Shown: positions 28,253 through 37,918, counted from the first letter of the stretch. The stretch: 64,000 bases of DNA from Methylomonas sp. LW13 (GCF_016865255.1 NZ_CP033381.1:3534001-3598000); one strand, 5' to 3'. Notes: generated from the letters alone by a model not told the origin. A program made the numbers and translations.

Positions 28253-29458
28253 TTATTTGGAAATGGTGATTTCCGGCGCACCTTTGCGCGCCAAATCGGT
28301 CATGGTCATTTGAAAAATCTGGCATAACAATCTAAAACCTTCCCGATTCCATTGATAGCCGGTTTCCGGCTCTAAGGCATAATAATTGTCGCCGAAACGC
28401 ACACTAATATCGGTTGACGACGGCTCGTCTTCGCTAACCAGCAAGGCCATGGTTTGCGCAGGATTCTCTCTAACCGAAGGCGTTTGCGGATGTTTATCGA
28501 CAGGATACTCCGGATCGTCGCTTATCGTTTGACCGATAAAATTCAATACATTGTGAAAACTGCGCAAACGAAACACGCCATGCAGCGGCCACTCGCCACC
28601 AGGATAGCCTGCTCGAATATCGACGCTGACATCGTTCTCGGCGCCTTGATCGGCTTCTTCATGCAAACGCAAACGCTCTTCGTTGCTCAATGTTACGGGA
28701 TCGTAATTGGTCAATAGGATTCGTCCGGTCACCCGCTTAGTTAAGGTCAGTTGCTTTTGGTCTGCGCTAAACTCAACTTTATAGTCTTTTTGCAAAGCAG
28801 CCAATTGCTCGGCGTTTAGCGATTCGGCAGGCAGACTCCAGCTGCGATTGAATATCAACGGTTCCACAAACAACTTATGGCTATCCTGAATGGACGACAA
28901 ATGCAGCACGGCTTGGCGGAACAGCCTATAACCGTCACCATCCATGGGTTTGTTCAAGTACACGCCAGCCTGCTCGCCGCCGTTTAGACGCAGCTCGCCA
29001 GCAAGCAGACGCAGCACCAAATCCACGTCCACGCCTTGCCGCAACAACATGGTCAGCTTGCTTTCCTGAAACGGTGTCAACAAGCGCCGGGTAAACTCTT
29101 CGCCTTCAATAGGCACAATGCTGATAGTCGGATTTTCCGACATCGTCCCGCCAAATACGGGCGTCATCACCGAACCGACTTCACCGGTAAAGGCCGGCGT
29201 GGCACCGGCATTGAATTGAAAATTAAACGTAGCGGCGATGTTCGAGACACCGGTGAAATGCATGGGTTGGTGCTGATGGGCCCGGCCGATGTTCAGCAAC
29301 AATTGTTTCGACAAAATATCGGTGGCAACCTTGTCGTATTCGACAACTGCCCTGTCCAGCGCCAGCGGCGAAAAGCAGCCTTGCAAAGCACATAAAGCCA
29401 ACACAGTCGTGTACCTGACGGCGAAAGGCGCGAGAGAATAGCGGCAATTCAAGCTCAT
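28253..29458 (-). CDS. Hypothetical outer-membrane-type lipoprotein
   Basis: The start is placed at the ATG at 29458 (MSLNCRYSLAPF, 401 residues), because the longer frame runs through the promoter region of the divergent P-type ATPase. A signal with lipobox follows (VLALCALQGC, Cys near residue 28). The rest is soluble, without any family I recognise. It has an FNFQFNAGATPAF region and repeated Leu-rich helices. It lies directly upstream of corA on the same strand. Confidence 0.7.
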   Translation of the reverse strand: MSLNCRYSLAPFAVRYTTVLALCALQGCFSPLALDRAVVEYDKVATDILSKQLLLNIGRAHQHQPMHFTGVSNIAATFNFQFNAGATPAFTGEVGSVMTPVFGGTMSENPTISIVPIEGEEFTRRLLTPFQESKLTMLLRQGVDVDLVLRLLAGELRLNGGEQAGVYLNKPMDGDGYRLFRQAVLHLSSIQDSHKLFVEPLIFNRSWSLPAESLNAEQLAALQKDYKVEFSADQKQLTLTKRVTGRILLTNYDPVTLSNEERLRLHEEADQGAENDVSVDIRAGYPGGEWPLHGVFRLRSFHNVLNFIGQTISDDPEYPVDKHPQTPSVRENPAQTMALLVSEDEPSSTDISVRFGDNYYALEPETGYQWNREGFRLLCQIFQMTMTDLARKGAPEITISK

Positions 29459-29605
29459 CTTTTCTATCCAAACCAAAAATGAGAGAGTGTGCCTGCTACG
29501 CCATCCAAAACGCAAGTAAGCTGATGGACACACCGAGACGCATACCGGAAATACTCCGAGTCGTTTTAAACTGCCGAACCTAATTCTGCTAATCGGATTA
29601 CGAGC

Positions 29606-32317
29606 ATGAAAATTCACCATCTAAGCCCCGAAGAAGCTCTGGACAGTTTAGGCTCCAGCATGAACGGCCTCGCCGATGCCGCCATTGAAGGCCGTTTACA
29701 TGAATTTGGCTTCAACCGTATCGAGGAATCGAAAAAAACCTCGGCCTTGCTACTGTTTGCCCAAGAGTTTCTGCACTTTTTTGCCTTAATTTTATGGCTG
29801 GCAGCCGGATTGGCCTTTTTCGCGGAATCCCGGCAACCCGGCGAGGGCATGGCCACTTTGGGCTATGCGGTGCTGGGTGTCATAGCGATCAACGGCTGTT
29901 TCTCATTCTGGCAACGGCATCAAGCCGAGCAAGCAATCGCCGCCTTACAAAAGCTGCTGCCGCATCAAGTTAAAGTGATCCGAGACGGCGAGCTGAGTTT
30001 GGTATTTGCCGACGAATTGGTGCCGGGCGACCTGCTGGTATTTCAGGAAGGCGATAACGTGCCGGCTGATTGCCGGCTGCTGGAAGCATTTAATTTGCGG
30101 GTAAACAACGCCACCATCACCGGCGAGTCACTCCCCAAGGGCCGCGACGCGCAAGCGTCGGATGTCGAGGACATCAGCCAAAGCCGCAACATTCTATTGG
30201 CCGGTACCTCGGTGGTGGCCGGCGAAGGCAAGGCACTGGTGTTTGCCACCGGCATGCATACCGAATTCGGCAAGATTGCCCATACCCTGAAAACCACCGT
30301 CAAAGGCCAATCGCCGCTGCAATTGCAAATAAGCCGCCTCAGCCGTTTTGTGGCTTTGCTGGCCCTGCTGTTGGGTGTGGTGTTTTTCTTTATCGGGCAA
30401 TTCATCGGCCTGACGTTTTGGGAAAACTTTATGTTTGCGATCGGTATCATCGTCGCCAATGTCCCGGAAGGTCTGCTGCCCACCGTGACGCTGTCGCTGG
30501 CGATGGCTACCCAGCGCATGGCCAAGCGTAATGCCTTGATCCGCAACCTACCCTCGGTGGAAACCCTGGGCTCGACCACGGTAATCTGTACCGACAAAAC
30601 CGGTACGCTGACTCAAAACCGCATGGCGGTTAAGCAGCTGTTTCTGGACAATCAATATTGGCAACCCGAGCAATTGGGCAGCGATAGCCTGCAACATCAC
30701 ACCGCCTTTTTAGCCAACGCGGCTTTGTGCCATAGCCTGAAACACGTGGAAGGCAAAGGTTTGCTGGGCGACCCGATGGAAGTGGCACTGGTGTCCATGG
30801 CACATGAACAAGGCATGCGCATCGATTACCCGAAAATCGGCGAAGTGCCCTTCGATACCGACCGCAAACGCCTGTCGACTATTCACAATACACCACAAGG
30901 CAAAATGTTGTTTTGCAAAGGTGCACTGGAAATGGTGCTGCCGCTGTGCCGGCACATTGTGATGCACGGTAACGTAGAACCTCTCGGTGACGCTGGTCGT
31001 CAACAGCTGGTAAACGCTCTAAAAATCCTGGCAGACCAAGGATTGCGCGTGCTGGCGTTTGCCTATCGGCCCCTATCGGACCCTGTCGAAGCCGAGCCGG
31101 AACAAGCCTTGATTTTCAGCGGCCTGGTCGGTCTGGAAGATCCGCCGCGGCCGGAAGTCGCGGATGCCATCGCTCAATGCCATATCGCCGGCATTAAAGT
31201 CATCATGATTACCGGCGACCATCCGCATACCGCCGTGGCGATTGCCCGGCAAATCGATTTGGTCAAAACCGAAAATCCCAAGGTGATTACCGGCGATAAA
31301 CTGAAAAAACTCACGTCCAGCCAGTTGCAGGTGGCCTTGGATGCGCCGGAGATTATTTTCGCCAGGGTCGGCGCCGACCAGAAAATGCTGATCGTGGATG
31401 CCTTGCAGCGCAAGAAACATGTGGTCGCGGTGACAGGTGACGGCGTCAACGACGCACCGGCCTTGAAGAAAGCCGACATCGGCATTGCGATGGGCAAGGC
31501 CGGTACCGATGTCGCTAAGGAAGCGGCCGATATGATTTTGCTGGACGACAACTTTGCCAGCATCGTGGCCGCCATTGAGGAAGGCCGCGCGGTGTTCGAC
31601 AACATCCGCAAATTCCTCACTTATATCCTCAGCTCCAACATCCCGGAACTGATCCCTTATCTGGCCTTTGTGTTGTGCAAAATTCCGCTGCCATTGACCA
31701 TCATCCAGATTTTGGCGGTTGACTTGGGCACCGACATGCTGCCGGCTTTGGGCTTGGGCGTGGAAAAGCCGGATGCATCCGCCATGAACAAACCGCCGCG
31801 CTCTTACAAGGAAACGCTGATCGACTGGCGCTTGCTGGCCAGGGCTTACGGCTTCCTGGGTCTGCTGGAAGCCCTCGCGGCAATGGCTGCATTCTTTTTT
31901 GTGTTGCATCGCGGCGGCTGGGATTATGGCGAGATATTGTCCAACCATCACCCGCTCTACCTGCAAGCCACTACCGCCTGCCTGACCGCTATCATCATGA
32001 TGCAGATCGCCAATGTGTTTATTTGCAAACAGCGGCAACGCGGCCTGTTAGCCACATCGTTCTTGGACAATAAGCTGATCCTGTCCGGCATCGCTCTAGA
32101 AATTGCGTTGATTCTGACGATTGTCTACACGCCCTGGGGCAACGCGCTGTTCGGCACCGCGCCGATAGACATCAAAGTTTGGCTGTTTACCTTGCCGTTT
32201 GCGCTCGGCATGCTGCTGCTGGAAGAATTCAGAAAATGGTTGGTGCGGCGCTTCGCGCTTTTTCCTGTCCTGGTAAAACCGCTGAAACTGCGTAAGCGCT
32301 TACTGAGTCGCCACTAA
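29606..32317 (+). CDS. P-type cation ATPase, type II, Na+/K+-ATPase-like
   Basis: The 903-residue pump has all P-type parts: A-domain TGES near 172, phosphorylated Asp in DKTGTLTQN (Asp330), the nucleotide-domain FCKGA motif, and the hinge VTGDGVNDAPAL. Around the ion sites it reads VANVPEGLLPTVTLSL and SSNIPELIPYLAF...IPLPLTIIQILAVDLGTDM, much closer to animal Na+/K+- and H+/K+-ATPase helices (PEGLLATVT, IDLGTD) than to Ca2+ or Mg2+ pumps. It is therefore a bacterial type IIC-like pump; transported ions are inferred (Na+ out, perhaps K+ in). No beta subunit is seen nearby. It is transcribed alone. Confidence 0.88.
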   Translation: MKIHHLSPEEALDSLGSSMNGLADAAIEGRLHEFGFNRIEESKKTSALLLFAQEFLHFFALILWLAAGLAFFAESRQPGEGMATLGYAVLGVIAINGCFSFWQRHQAEQAIAALQKLLPHQVKVIRDGELSLVFADELVPGDLLVFQEGDNVPADCRLLEAFNLRVNNATITGESLPKGRDAQASDVEDISQSRNILLAGTSVVAGEGKALVFATGMHTEFGKIAHTLKTTVKGQSPLQLQISRLSRFVALLALLLGVVFFFIGQFIGLTFWENFMFAIGIIVANVPEGLLPTVTLSLAMATQRMAKRNALIRNLPSVETLGSTTVICTDKTGTLTQNRMAVKQLFLDNQYWQPEQLGSDSLQHHTAFLANAALCHSLKHVEGKGLLGDPMEVALVSMAHEQGMRIDYPKIGEVPFDTDRKRLSTIHNTPQGKMLFCKGALEMVLPLCRHIVMHGNVEPLGDAGRQQLVNALKILADQGLRVLAFAYRPLSDPVEAEPEQALIFSGLVGLEDPPRPEVADAIAQCHIAGIKVIMITGDHPHTAVAIARQIDLVKTENPKVITGDKLKKLTSSQLQVALDAPEIIFARVGADQKMLIVDALQRKKHVVAVTGDGVNDAPALKKADIGIAMGKAGTDVAKEAADMILLDDNFASIVAAIEEGRAVFDNIRKFLTYILSSNIPELIPYLAFVLCKIPLPLTIIQILAVDLGTDMLPALGLGVEKPDASAMNKPPRSYKETLIDWRLLARAYGFLGLLEALAAMAAFFFVLHRGGWDYGEILSNHHPLYLQATTACLTAIIMMQIANVFICKQRQRGLLATSFLDNKLILSGIALEIALILTIVYTPWGNALFGTAPIDIKVWLFTLPFALGMLLLEEFRKWLVRRFALFPVLVKPLKLRKRLLSRH

Positions 32318-32445
32318 GCAATCACGCCCACTAGGCTACCCATCCTTCCGCCTAAGCAGCGGCAGCGCGCCGATAAAACAGCGGAAAAGCGATAGGCGAT
32401 TGCGGACAATCAAAACCTGACGTGTAGATGCAGGTCACACGGCGT

Positions 32446-33243
32446 TCAGATTCCGGTTAACAACGCCGATGCGGCTTTTTGATTGTCTTGATATAGCTTG
32501 AGCGCGTAGCTAGCCACCTGGTTTTGCAACTTTCCCTTGTTCAAGTCAACAGCCGTTTGCGCATAGTCAGTGTCTTGAATACGGCTGCGGGTTTCGGCCA
32601 GATTCTGATAGCTGCTGCTCAGATTCGCCAGATTTGAATTCAAGCCTGCAGCAGTACTTGCCAAGTTACTCTGCTGATTCCCGACATTTTTAATCGCACT
32701 GTCTATGCTATCCAGCGCATTGGACGCATTTGCAGCGCTCGATACATCCAATCCCGACACACCCAGGGCGGTGCTGGATACATTACTGAGGCTTAAGCCA
32801 AGGGTATCTCCGGGATTGGGGCCGATTTGCAATTGACCGGAAAAACTGCCGTCCAACAGTTTTTGATCGTTGAACTGGGCGTTACCGGCGATACCATCAA
32901 TGCTTTTACCCAAGCCATTGATCTCGTCCTGAAGGCTTTGCCGATCAGCGGCCGACAGGGAGCCGTTTCCGGCTTGCACCGTCAGTTCACGAATGCGTTG
33001 TAGGTTGTCGGTTACCTGAGTTAATGCGCTACTGGCTGTATCCGTAAGCGACAGACCCTTGCCGATATTGCCGATTGCTTGGTTTTGCCCTCCCAAGCGA
33101 CTGCTTATGGCATCGGCAATTGCCAACCCGGCAGGGTTGTCGGCGGCCGAATTGATCCGCTTCGCGGAGCTAAGGCGCTGGATGCTGGTTTGGATCAGAC
33201 TTTGGGATTTGTCTAGGTTGTTAGTATTGATTGACGACAACAT
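32446..33243 (-). CDS. Short flagellin
   Basis: The 265-residue protein has the two conserved flagellin ends: N-terminal SIQRLSSAKRINSAADNPAGLAIAD and C-terminal ETRSRIQDTDYAQTAVDLNKGKLQNQ...ASALLTGI, with only a short variable middle (about 120-200). It forms the helical filament. GAGGTG precedes the ATG. No export, hook, chaperone or cap gene is nearby; only the coiled-coil gene 62 bp upstream accompanies it, so this is an orphan flagellin. I see no clear sigma-28 promoter. Confidence 0.92.
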   Translation of the reverse strand: MLSSINTNNLDKSQSLIQTSIQRLSSAKRINSAADNPAGLAIADAISSRLGGQNQAIGNIGKGLSLTDTASSALTQVTDNLQRIRELTVQAGNGSLSAADRQSLQDEINGLGKSIDGIAGNAQFNDQKLLDGSFSGQLQIGPNPGDTLGLSLSNVSSTALGVSGLDVSSAANASNALDSIDSAIKNVGNQQSNLASTAAGLNSNLANLSSSYQNLAETRSRIQDTDYAQTAVDLNKGKLQNQVASYALKLYQDNQKAASALLTGI

Positions 33244-33305
33244 GATGTCACCTCGCTTACTGTTTTTTGACGGCCTCTTGCTTATCTAACTGAACGGTAA
33301 TCAGG

Positions 33306-33695
33306 CTAAGCAACGATGTCTATTGAACTCCCCACCGCTTTGTTGTCATCAGCCGCAGAAGTTGTCGTTATACCCGCCACGGTTTGCGAATAGGTAGACG
33401 GTCTTACCTCGGCGTTCTGAATAGTCTTAGTTAACTGCGCGCCTGCATCTTGAAAAGCGTTGGACAGATTCAGTCTTAAGTGCGCGGCGTCAGAGTCCAC
33501 CTTGGCCTTACTGGCTTGGGAATCGAGCGCCTGGGCTTTGGCTGCATATTGGTCGGCTTGGGCTTGAACGGCATCCGCCTGTTTTCTCAAGGCTTGCGCC
33601 ATTTGCTCGGCTTGGTCGGCATTTCTTTTGGCCGTCAGCGCGCTCAACTGTTGAAAGCCGGATTGATTAACACTGGAAACAGTTAGGGAAGACAT
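33306..33695 (-). CDS. Coiled-coil hypothetical protein upstream of flagellin
   Basis: The 129-residue protein is Ala/Gln-rich and strongly coiled-coil from about 10 to 85 (QMAQALRKQADAVQAQAD), with a disordered Ser/Thr tail. The N-terminus MSSLTVSSVNQSGFQQL lacks a signal peptide, as in axial flagellar proteins and their export substrates. AGGGAG lies upstream. It precedes the flagellin by 62 bp on the same strand and may be a filament-associated or chaperone-like protein. I recognise no family. Confidence 0.65.
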   Translation of the reverse strand: MSSLTVSSVNQSGFQQLSALTAKRNADQAEQMAQALRKQADAVQAQADQYAAKAQALDSQASKAKVDSDAAHLRLNLSNAFQDAGAQLTKTIQNAEVRPSTYSQTVAGITTTSAADDNKAVGSSIDIVA

Positions 33696-34011
33696 AGCGT
33701 TCTAAACTCCCTGAATACACCGCAGGCTGGCGGCAGGTTTCGGAATGAACATGCAGTTTCACTCCAATAGGACACCGTATTACTCCAGGTTCAGAGGAAT
33801 GTCAAACACCAATTTCGGATATTGCCGGCACTCAGCGCAGCAAAGAAACCTCAGCCCGATAACGCCAACGATTGCCGACAATCTTTGCCAGCATTCGCTG
33901 CCCACTCCCGCTGACAAGCAGCTCGAAACTGACTAAAATGCAGGCGATTTTTCTGCTGAGCCGCCGGGAAACCCGGTTGCGATTAGTCCACCATCTACGC
34001 CCGTAATCCAC
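33696..34011. other. Intergenic region between flagellin pair and small membrane gene
   Basis: Presumably carries the promoter of the coiled-coil/flagellin transcript. A 63-codon open frame (33745-33936) has no ribosome site and an unprotein-like composition. Nothing else stands out. Confidence 0.35.
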
Positions 34012-34302
34012 ATGAACCACGAAGTTATTGCCACTAGGGTAGAACATATCGCCATGGCGACAGGCATCATTGCCGGGCTATCGGCTGTCGCGGCGACAAT
34101 AGCCACGCCGACCGGCCTAAGCGCTTTTGGCGTCTGGTTGGGGCTGGTCGATGAACCTTTGATAGTAACCGTCGCGCCTATTCTGGATAAATTAGCCACG
34201 GTATGCGGCACCATTTCCGGCATGACCTACTTTTATGCTGTCAGGAAAAAGCGGCAAACCGCTAAGCAATCTGTATCCGATCATTCCGCACCATCCGATT
34301 AG
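34012..34302 (+). CDS. Small hypothetical membrane protein
   Basis: 96 residues with two hydrophobic segments (about 14-45, ATGIIAGLSAVAATIATPTG, and 49-78) and a basic C-terminus (RKKRQTAKQ). I recognise no family; its shape resembles small holin-like or stress membrane proteins. No clear ribosome site precedes the ATG, which lowers confidence. Confidence 0.5.
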   Translation: MNHEVIATRVEHIAMATGIIAGLSAVAATIATPTGLSAFGVWLGLVDEPLIVTVAPILDKLATVCGTISGMTYFYAVRKKRQTAKQSVSDHSAPSD

Positions 34303-34410
34303 ATCAAATTCGCTCAAACACCAAACCTCTGGATTGCCCCGAGGCGTTGCTTAGTACATCGTGGAAAAAAGGCCTTCTCCAATACGTTACCAAACAGTCA
34401 AAAGAGCTTG

Positions 34411-34444
34411 CCTGGATAAAGCCGCATAACGGGCTTTATCCAGG
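34411..34444 (-). terminator. Probable terminator of mlaA
   Basis: A perfect 13-bp inverted repeat (arms CCTGGATAAAGCC, loop of 8) lies 8 bp after the mlaA stop. The T-run after it on the minus strand is weak (CTCTTTTG), so it may work in both directions or only stabilise the 3' end. Confidence 0.6.
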
Positions 34445-34451
34445 TCTTTAC

Positions 34452-35417
34452 TCACCTTCTACGTCTGTGCTTACTCAGTTTATCGAGCTTGTTTGAAGCT
34501 TCCTCAAACGATTGCAGCATGTTGTCGAAGGCATTGGTATCGGCAGTAGCGCCGACGGCAGGCTGAGTGGACGGTGACCCACTCTGTTCAGTCTTGTTGG
34601 TGGTGTCTAGCGATGGCTTGAGAACGTCCGAGCTGCCGGGCTTGGGTTCAGACGCAGCGTCAACGGTGGGATCAATATCGAGATCATAGTTCGCGCTGTC
34701 GCTTTTTCCGTCGTTGACCAAATTGCGCCGATATTGCAGGAAGGATTCCCGAGTAAACACATACGGGTCTAAAGCAGCCTCATTGATAAAGTTCAACGCC
34801 CCTTCGGCATTTGCCCGATCATTAATCCCCTCGAGAATACCGGTACCCGGCACGTAGGTACCTGGGTTGGCGGCTCTATCGAGGATGCCCGCGCCGCCAT
34901 CGCGAATAGTGGTGGGCCCAAAAACCGGCAACACCAAATACGCACCTTGCCCGACTCCCCACACAGCCAAAGTTTGCCCAAAATCTTCAACATTGTTTTT
35001 TAAACCGACCTCGCTGGCGACGTCTATTAATCCACCCACGCCAATGGTGGTATTGGTTAAAAAGCGTCCTGCGTCCGAAGCGCTCTGTTGGAATTTACCC
35101 TGAAGGACATCGTTGAGCACCACGTTAATACCCTTCAAGTTGGTGAAGAAATTATTGACGCCAGTTTCCATGAAATCAGGTGTAATAAATTTATAACCAT
35201 CGGAAACCGGCTTAAAAAAATATTTGTCCAGTGTCATATTAAAACCGTACATGGACCGGTTAAATCCCTCGTACGGATCAGCATGGCCCGCTTCATTAAC
35301 GGAAAGCTCATCACGCTTTTCCGTACTCGCGCATCCGGGCAGCAGCAGTGCACTGGTCAATAAACACACTTCTATCAAAAGTGCCCGGTTCTTGCCTGGA
35401 TGCAATTGGGTAAACAT
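34452..35417 (-). CDS. mlaA: MlaA/VacJ-family lipoprotein of phospholipid transport
   Basis: The 321-residue protein has a lipoprotein signal (LLTSALLLPGCAS, Cys near 29) followed by the MlaA core: DPYEGFNRSMYGFN, NNFFTNL, LNDVLQGKFQQSASDAGRFLTNTTIGVGGLIDVA, GVGQGAYLVLPVFGPTTIRD. A Ser/Thr/Pro-rich C-terminal tail of about 90 residues extends past the usual length. MlaA sits in the outer membrane and removes mislocalised phospholipid from the outer leaflet, handing it to MlaC. The mlaBCDEF genes are not in this window. Confidence 0.93.
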   Translation of the reverse strand: MFTQLHPGKNRALLIEVCLLTSALLLPGCASTEKRDELSVNEAGHADPYEGFNRSMYGFNMTLDKYFFKPVSDGYKFITPDFMETGVNNFFTNLKGINVVLNDVLQGKFQQSASDAGRFLTNTTIGVGGLIDVASEVGLKNNVEDFGQTLAVWGVGQGAYLVLPVFGPTTIRDGGAGILDRAANPGTYVPGTGILEGINDRANAEGALNFINEAALDPYVFTRESFLQYRRNLVNDGKSDSANYDLDIDPTVDAASEPKPGSSDVLKPSLDTTNKTEQSGSPSTQPAVGATADTNAFDNMLQSFEEASNKLDKLSKHRRRR

Positions 35418-35650
35418 CGCTTAAAAATCCTGAAAGTAGTTTGTTTCTGGAAGCTTTAATTGTAGGGTTAAGACTTAAACCACTCCATATTAAAGAGTCG
35501 ATTCGCTATTATAGCTCTTGTCGCCGTCTCACTTTGCCTTTTTGCAGTGTTCCATGCTCTGCCTGAAAATTCCACCGCCAAGCTTTAAATCTACACAGCG
35601 TCCTGCATATTTGGCTAGACTAAACCTTTATATCATAGCAAACCAGGCGT

Positions 35651-37432
35651 ATGCGGGAAGAACACAAATCCGAAGACAGAAAGCTGGACATCAACCAGAT
35701 CGTAAAGTGGCTGGAAGAAGACGGCATGTTATCCGCCAAGGATGTCGAAAAATGCCGGCAATACGCAGCCGCCAAAATCAATCTCAACAAGCATCCGTTA
35801 AAGGTCTTAGCAGAGTGCGAACTCGCCGACCAAAGCCAGCTCGGCACGCCGTTGACGCAAGAAGACTTGACCCAATGGCTGGCGAAAAAGCTGGCTATGC
35901 CTTATTACTATTTCGACCCACTGAAAATCGACGTACCTACGGTCACTGCCTTGTTCAGCAAGGCTTACGCCGGCAATTATAATATTTTGCCGATCAAGAT
36001 AGACGCCGATGAAATCGTGGTAGCCACCGCCGAACCCTTCATCCGTGCCTGGCAACTCGACCTGGCGAAGATGCACCACGGCAAGATTCGCTGCGTGTTT
36101 GCCAATCCGGACGAGATCAAACGCTATCTGGACGAGTTTTATAACTTTTCCAAATCGCTGAAAGGCGCGCAAACCCACAATGATGGCCGCACCACGGAAG
36201 GCCAGAACTTCGAACAGTTGGTCGAGCTGAGTAAAAGCGCCGATTTGGACGTGAACAATCAGCATGTGGTGAATTTGGTCAACTGGTTGCTGCAATATGC
36301 CTTCGACCAGCGCGCCAGCGATATTCACATCGAACCGCGCCGTCAGCAAGGCAATGTGCGATTCAGGATCGACGGCATTCTGCACAAGGTTTATCAACTA
36401 CCGATGCCGATTATGAATGCGGTCTTAAGCCGCTTGAAGATTCTAGGCCGGATGAATATCGCCGAGAAACGCCTGCCGCAAGACGGCCGAATCAAGACCC
36501 AAAATAGCAACGGCAAAGAGATAGAATTAAGGCTTTCCACCATGCCGACTGCGTTTGGCGAGAAGCTGGTGATGCGAATTTTCGACCCGGAAGTGCTGCT
36601 GCGCGATTACGAGCAGTTGGGCTTTAATAAACAGGAGCTGGGGATTTGGAACCGGATGACCAGCCAGACCCACGGTATTATTCTGGTGACAGGCCCGACT
36701 GGCTCCGGCAAAACCACTACCTTATATTCCACGCTGAAGCGCTTGGCCACCTCGGAAATCAATCTATGCACCGTGGAAGACCCCATCGAGCAAATAGAGC
36801 CGGCTTTCAATCAAATGCAGACTCAGGCCAATATCGGCTTGGATTTCGCCAGTGGGATTCGCACCCTACTTCGGCAAGATCCCGACATTATTATGGTCGG
36901 GGAGATTCGCGATTTGGAGACCGCGGAAATGGCCGTGCAAGCTTCGCTGACCGGACATTTAGTGATTTCCACCCTCCATACCAATAGTGCGCCGGCTGCG
37001 GTGACACGTTTGTTAAATCTTGGCTTGCCAGGCTATCTGATTCAGCAAACCATTTTGGGGGTAATGGCTCAACGCTTGATAAGAGTGCTATGTGGGCAAT
37101 GCAAAACCGCGACAACCGTAGACCAAGCACAGTGGCAGGCATTGGTGGCGCCGTTTAAAGTCGCTACCCCTAAACACATTTATAAAGCTGTTGGTTGCAA
37201 GACCTGCCGCAATACCGGCTTTGCCGGCCGTATCGGCATCTACGAAATTTTCGAAAACCAGCCGACCCTGCAAAAATTGATCGTGGAAGGCTGCGATACG
37301 CTGTTACTGCAACGCCAAGCGATCAGAGAAGGTATGCGTCCGTTGCGGCTAAGTGGCGCGGAAAAAGTTGCCGCCGGCATTACCACCATTGAGGAAGTGT
37401 TGCGGGTGGCGCCGGAGCGGATAGATTTTTAA
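35651..37432 (+). CDS. GspE/PilB-type secretion ATPase
   Basis: The 593-residue protein has an N-terminal MshE/GspE-N type domain (about 1-180) and the hexameric ATPase core: Walker A GPTGSGKTTTLYS near 352, Asp box EDPIEQ, Walker B IIMVGEIRDLETAEMA, His box LVISTLHTNSA, and a Zn knuckle C..C...CKTCRNTGF. It powers assembly of type IV pili or type II secretion pseudopili from the cytoplasm. No pilC, pilD, gspF or pilin lies nearby, so it is an orphan copy. No typical Shine-Dalgarno precedes the ATG. Confidence 0.9.
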   Translation: MREEHKSEDRKLDINQIVKWLEEDGMLSAKDVEKCRQYAAAKINLNKHPLKVLAECELADQSQLGTPLTQEDLTQWLAKKLAMPYYYFDPLKIDVPTVTALFSKAYAGNYNILPIKIDADEIVVATAEPFIRAWQLDLAKMHHGKIRCVFANPDEIKRYLDEFYNFSKSLKGAQTHNDGRTTEGQNFEQLVELSKSADLDVNNQHVVNLVNWLLQYAFDQRASDIHIEPRRQQGNVRFRIDGILHKVYQLPMPIMNAVLSRLKILGRMNIAEKRLPQDGRIKTQNSNGKEIELRLSTMPTAFGEKLVMRIFDPEVLLRDYEQLGFNKQELGIWNRMTSQTHGIILVTGPTGSGKTTTLYSTLKRLATSEINLCTVEDPIEQIEPAFNQMQTQANIGLDFASGIRTLLRQDPDIIMVGEIRDLETAEMAVQASLTGHLVISTLHTNSAPAAVTRLLNLGLPGYLIQQTILGVMAQRLIRVLCGQCKTATTVDQAQWQALVAPFKVATPKHIYKAVGCKTCRNTGFAGRIGIYEIFENQPTLQKLIVEGCDTLLLQRQAIREGMRPLRLSGAEKVAAGITTIEEVLRVAPERIDF

Positions 37433-37558
37433 ATCTGTCGATCATAGGATAAGATCGAGAAGATGACAGCAGACTCCGGAAAAACCCGGCCTAAGCCGAT
37501 GCCTTATTTCCCTGCTAAAACGATATAGGCCAATAAAACCGCCCTATAATGAGCCAGC

Positions 37559-37714
37559 TTAATCCTGGCGTTTTTTCCGATTTACGTTGATGTTGCTCGC
37601 AACAGTCGTTGAAGCAAATAGTGCCGATGAAAGAATAAATTCGCCTGACATAAAACCGATCACGCCGGTGATAAAAGCCAAACCGTTCAAAATATCTTTT
37701 TGTAAGTCATTCAT
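37559..37714 (-). CDS. Small hydrophobic protein (51 residues)
   Basis: It starts with ATG at 37714, preceded by GGAG eight bases away, and ends with TAA. The product (MNDLQKDILNGLAFITGVIGF...) has one hydrophobic segment of about 30 residues with two helix-breaking points and a basic C-terminus (NVNRKKRQD). Composition and ribosome site make it more likely real than random. I recognise no family. It sits alone in a 485-bp gap between a secretion ATPase and a YebC-family gene. Confidence 0.5.
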   Translation of the reverse strand: MNDLQKDILNGLAFITGVIGFMSGEFILSSALFASTTVASNINVNRKKRQD

Positions 37715-37918
37715 TTTTGTTACTCCGTAATAAACACGCTTACACTATAAGATAGATATAATTTATCAACAATACCCTCTAATACATATTGTTTGTTTTA
37801 CGAAAAGAAACAATAGCCAGGTTATCCTGCTAAAACAAGCAATGGCAATGCACTTTAGTGGATCAGGAACGCTGAGGTTCCTGAATGCAATATCTCAAAT
37901 TACTGAACGGTTTTGCCT

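Noticed and set aside
31073-32038. 321-codon minus-strand frame
   Set aside because: It lies fully inside the P-type ATPase gene, antisense, and has a His/Gln-rich composition typical of a shadow frame.
33745-33936. 63-codon plus-strand frame
   Set aside because: No ribosome site and composition unlike the neighbouring proteins.
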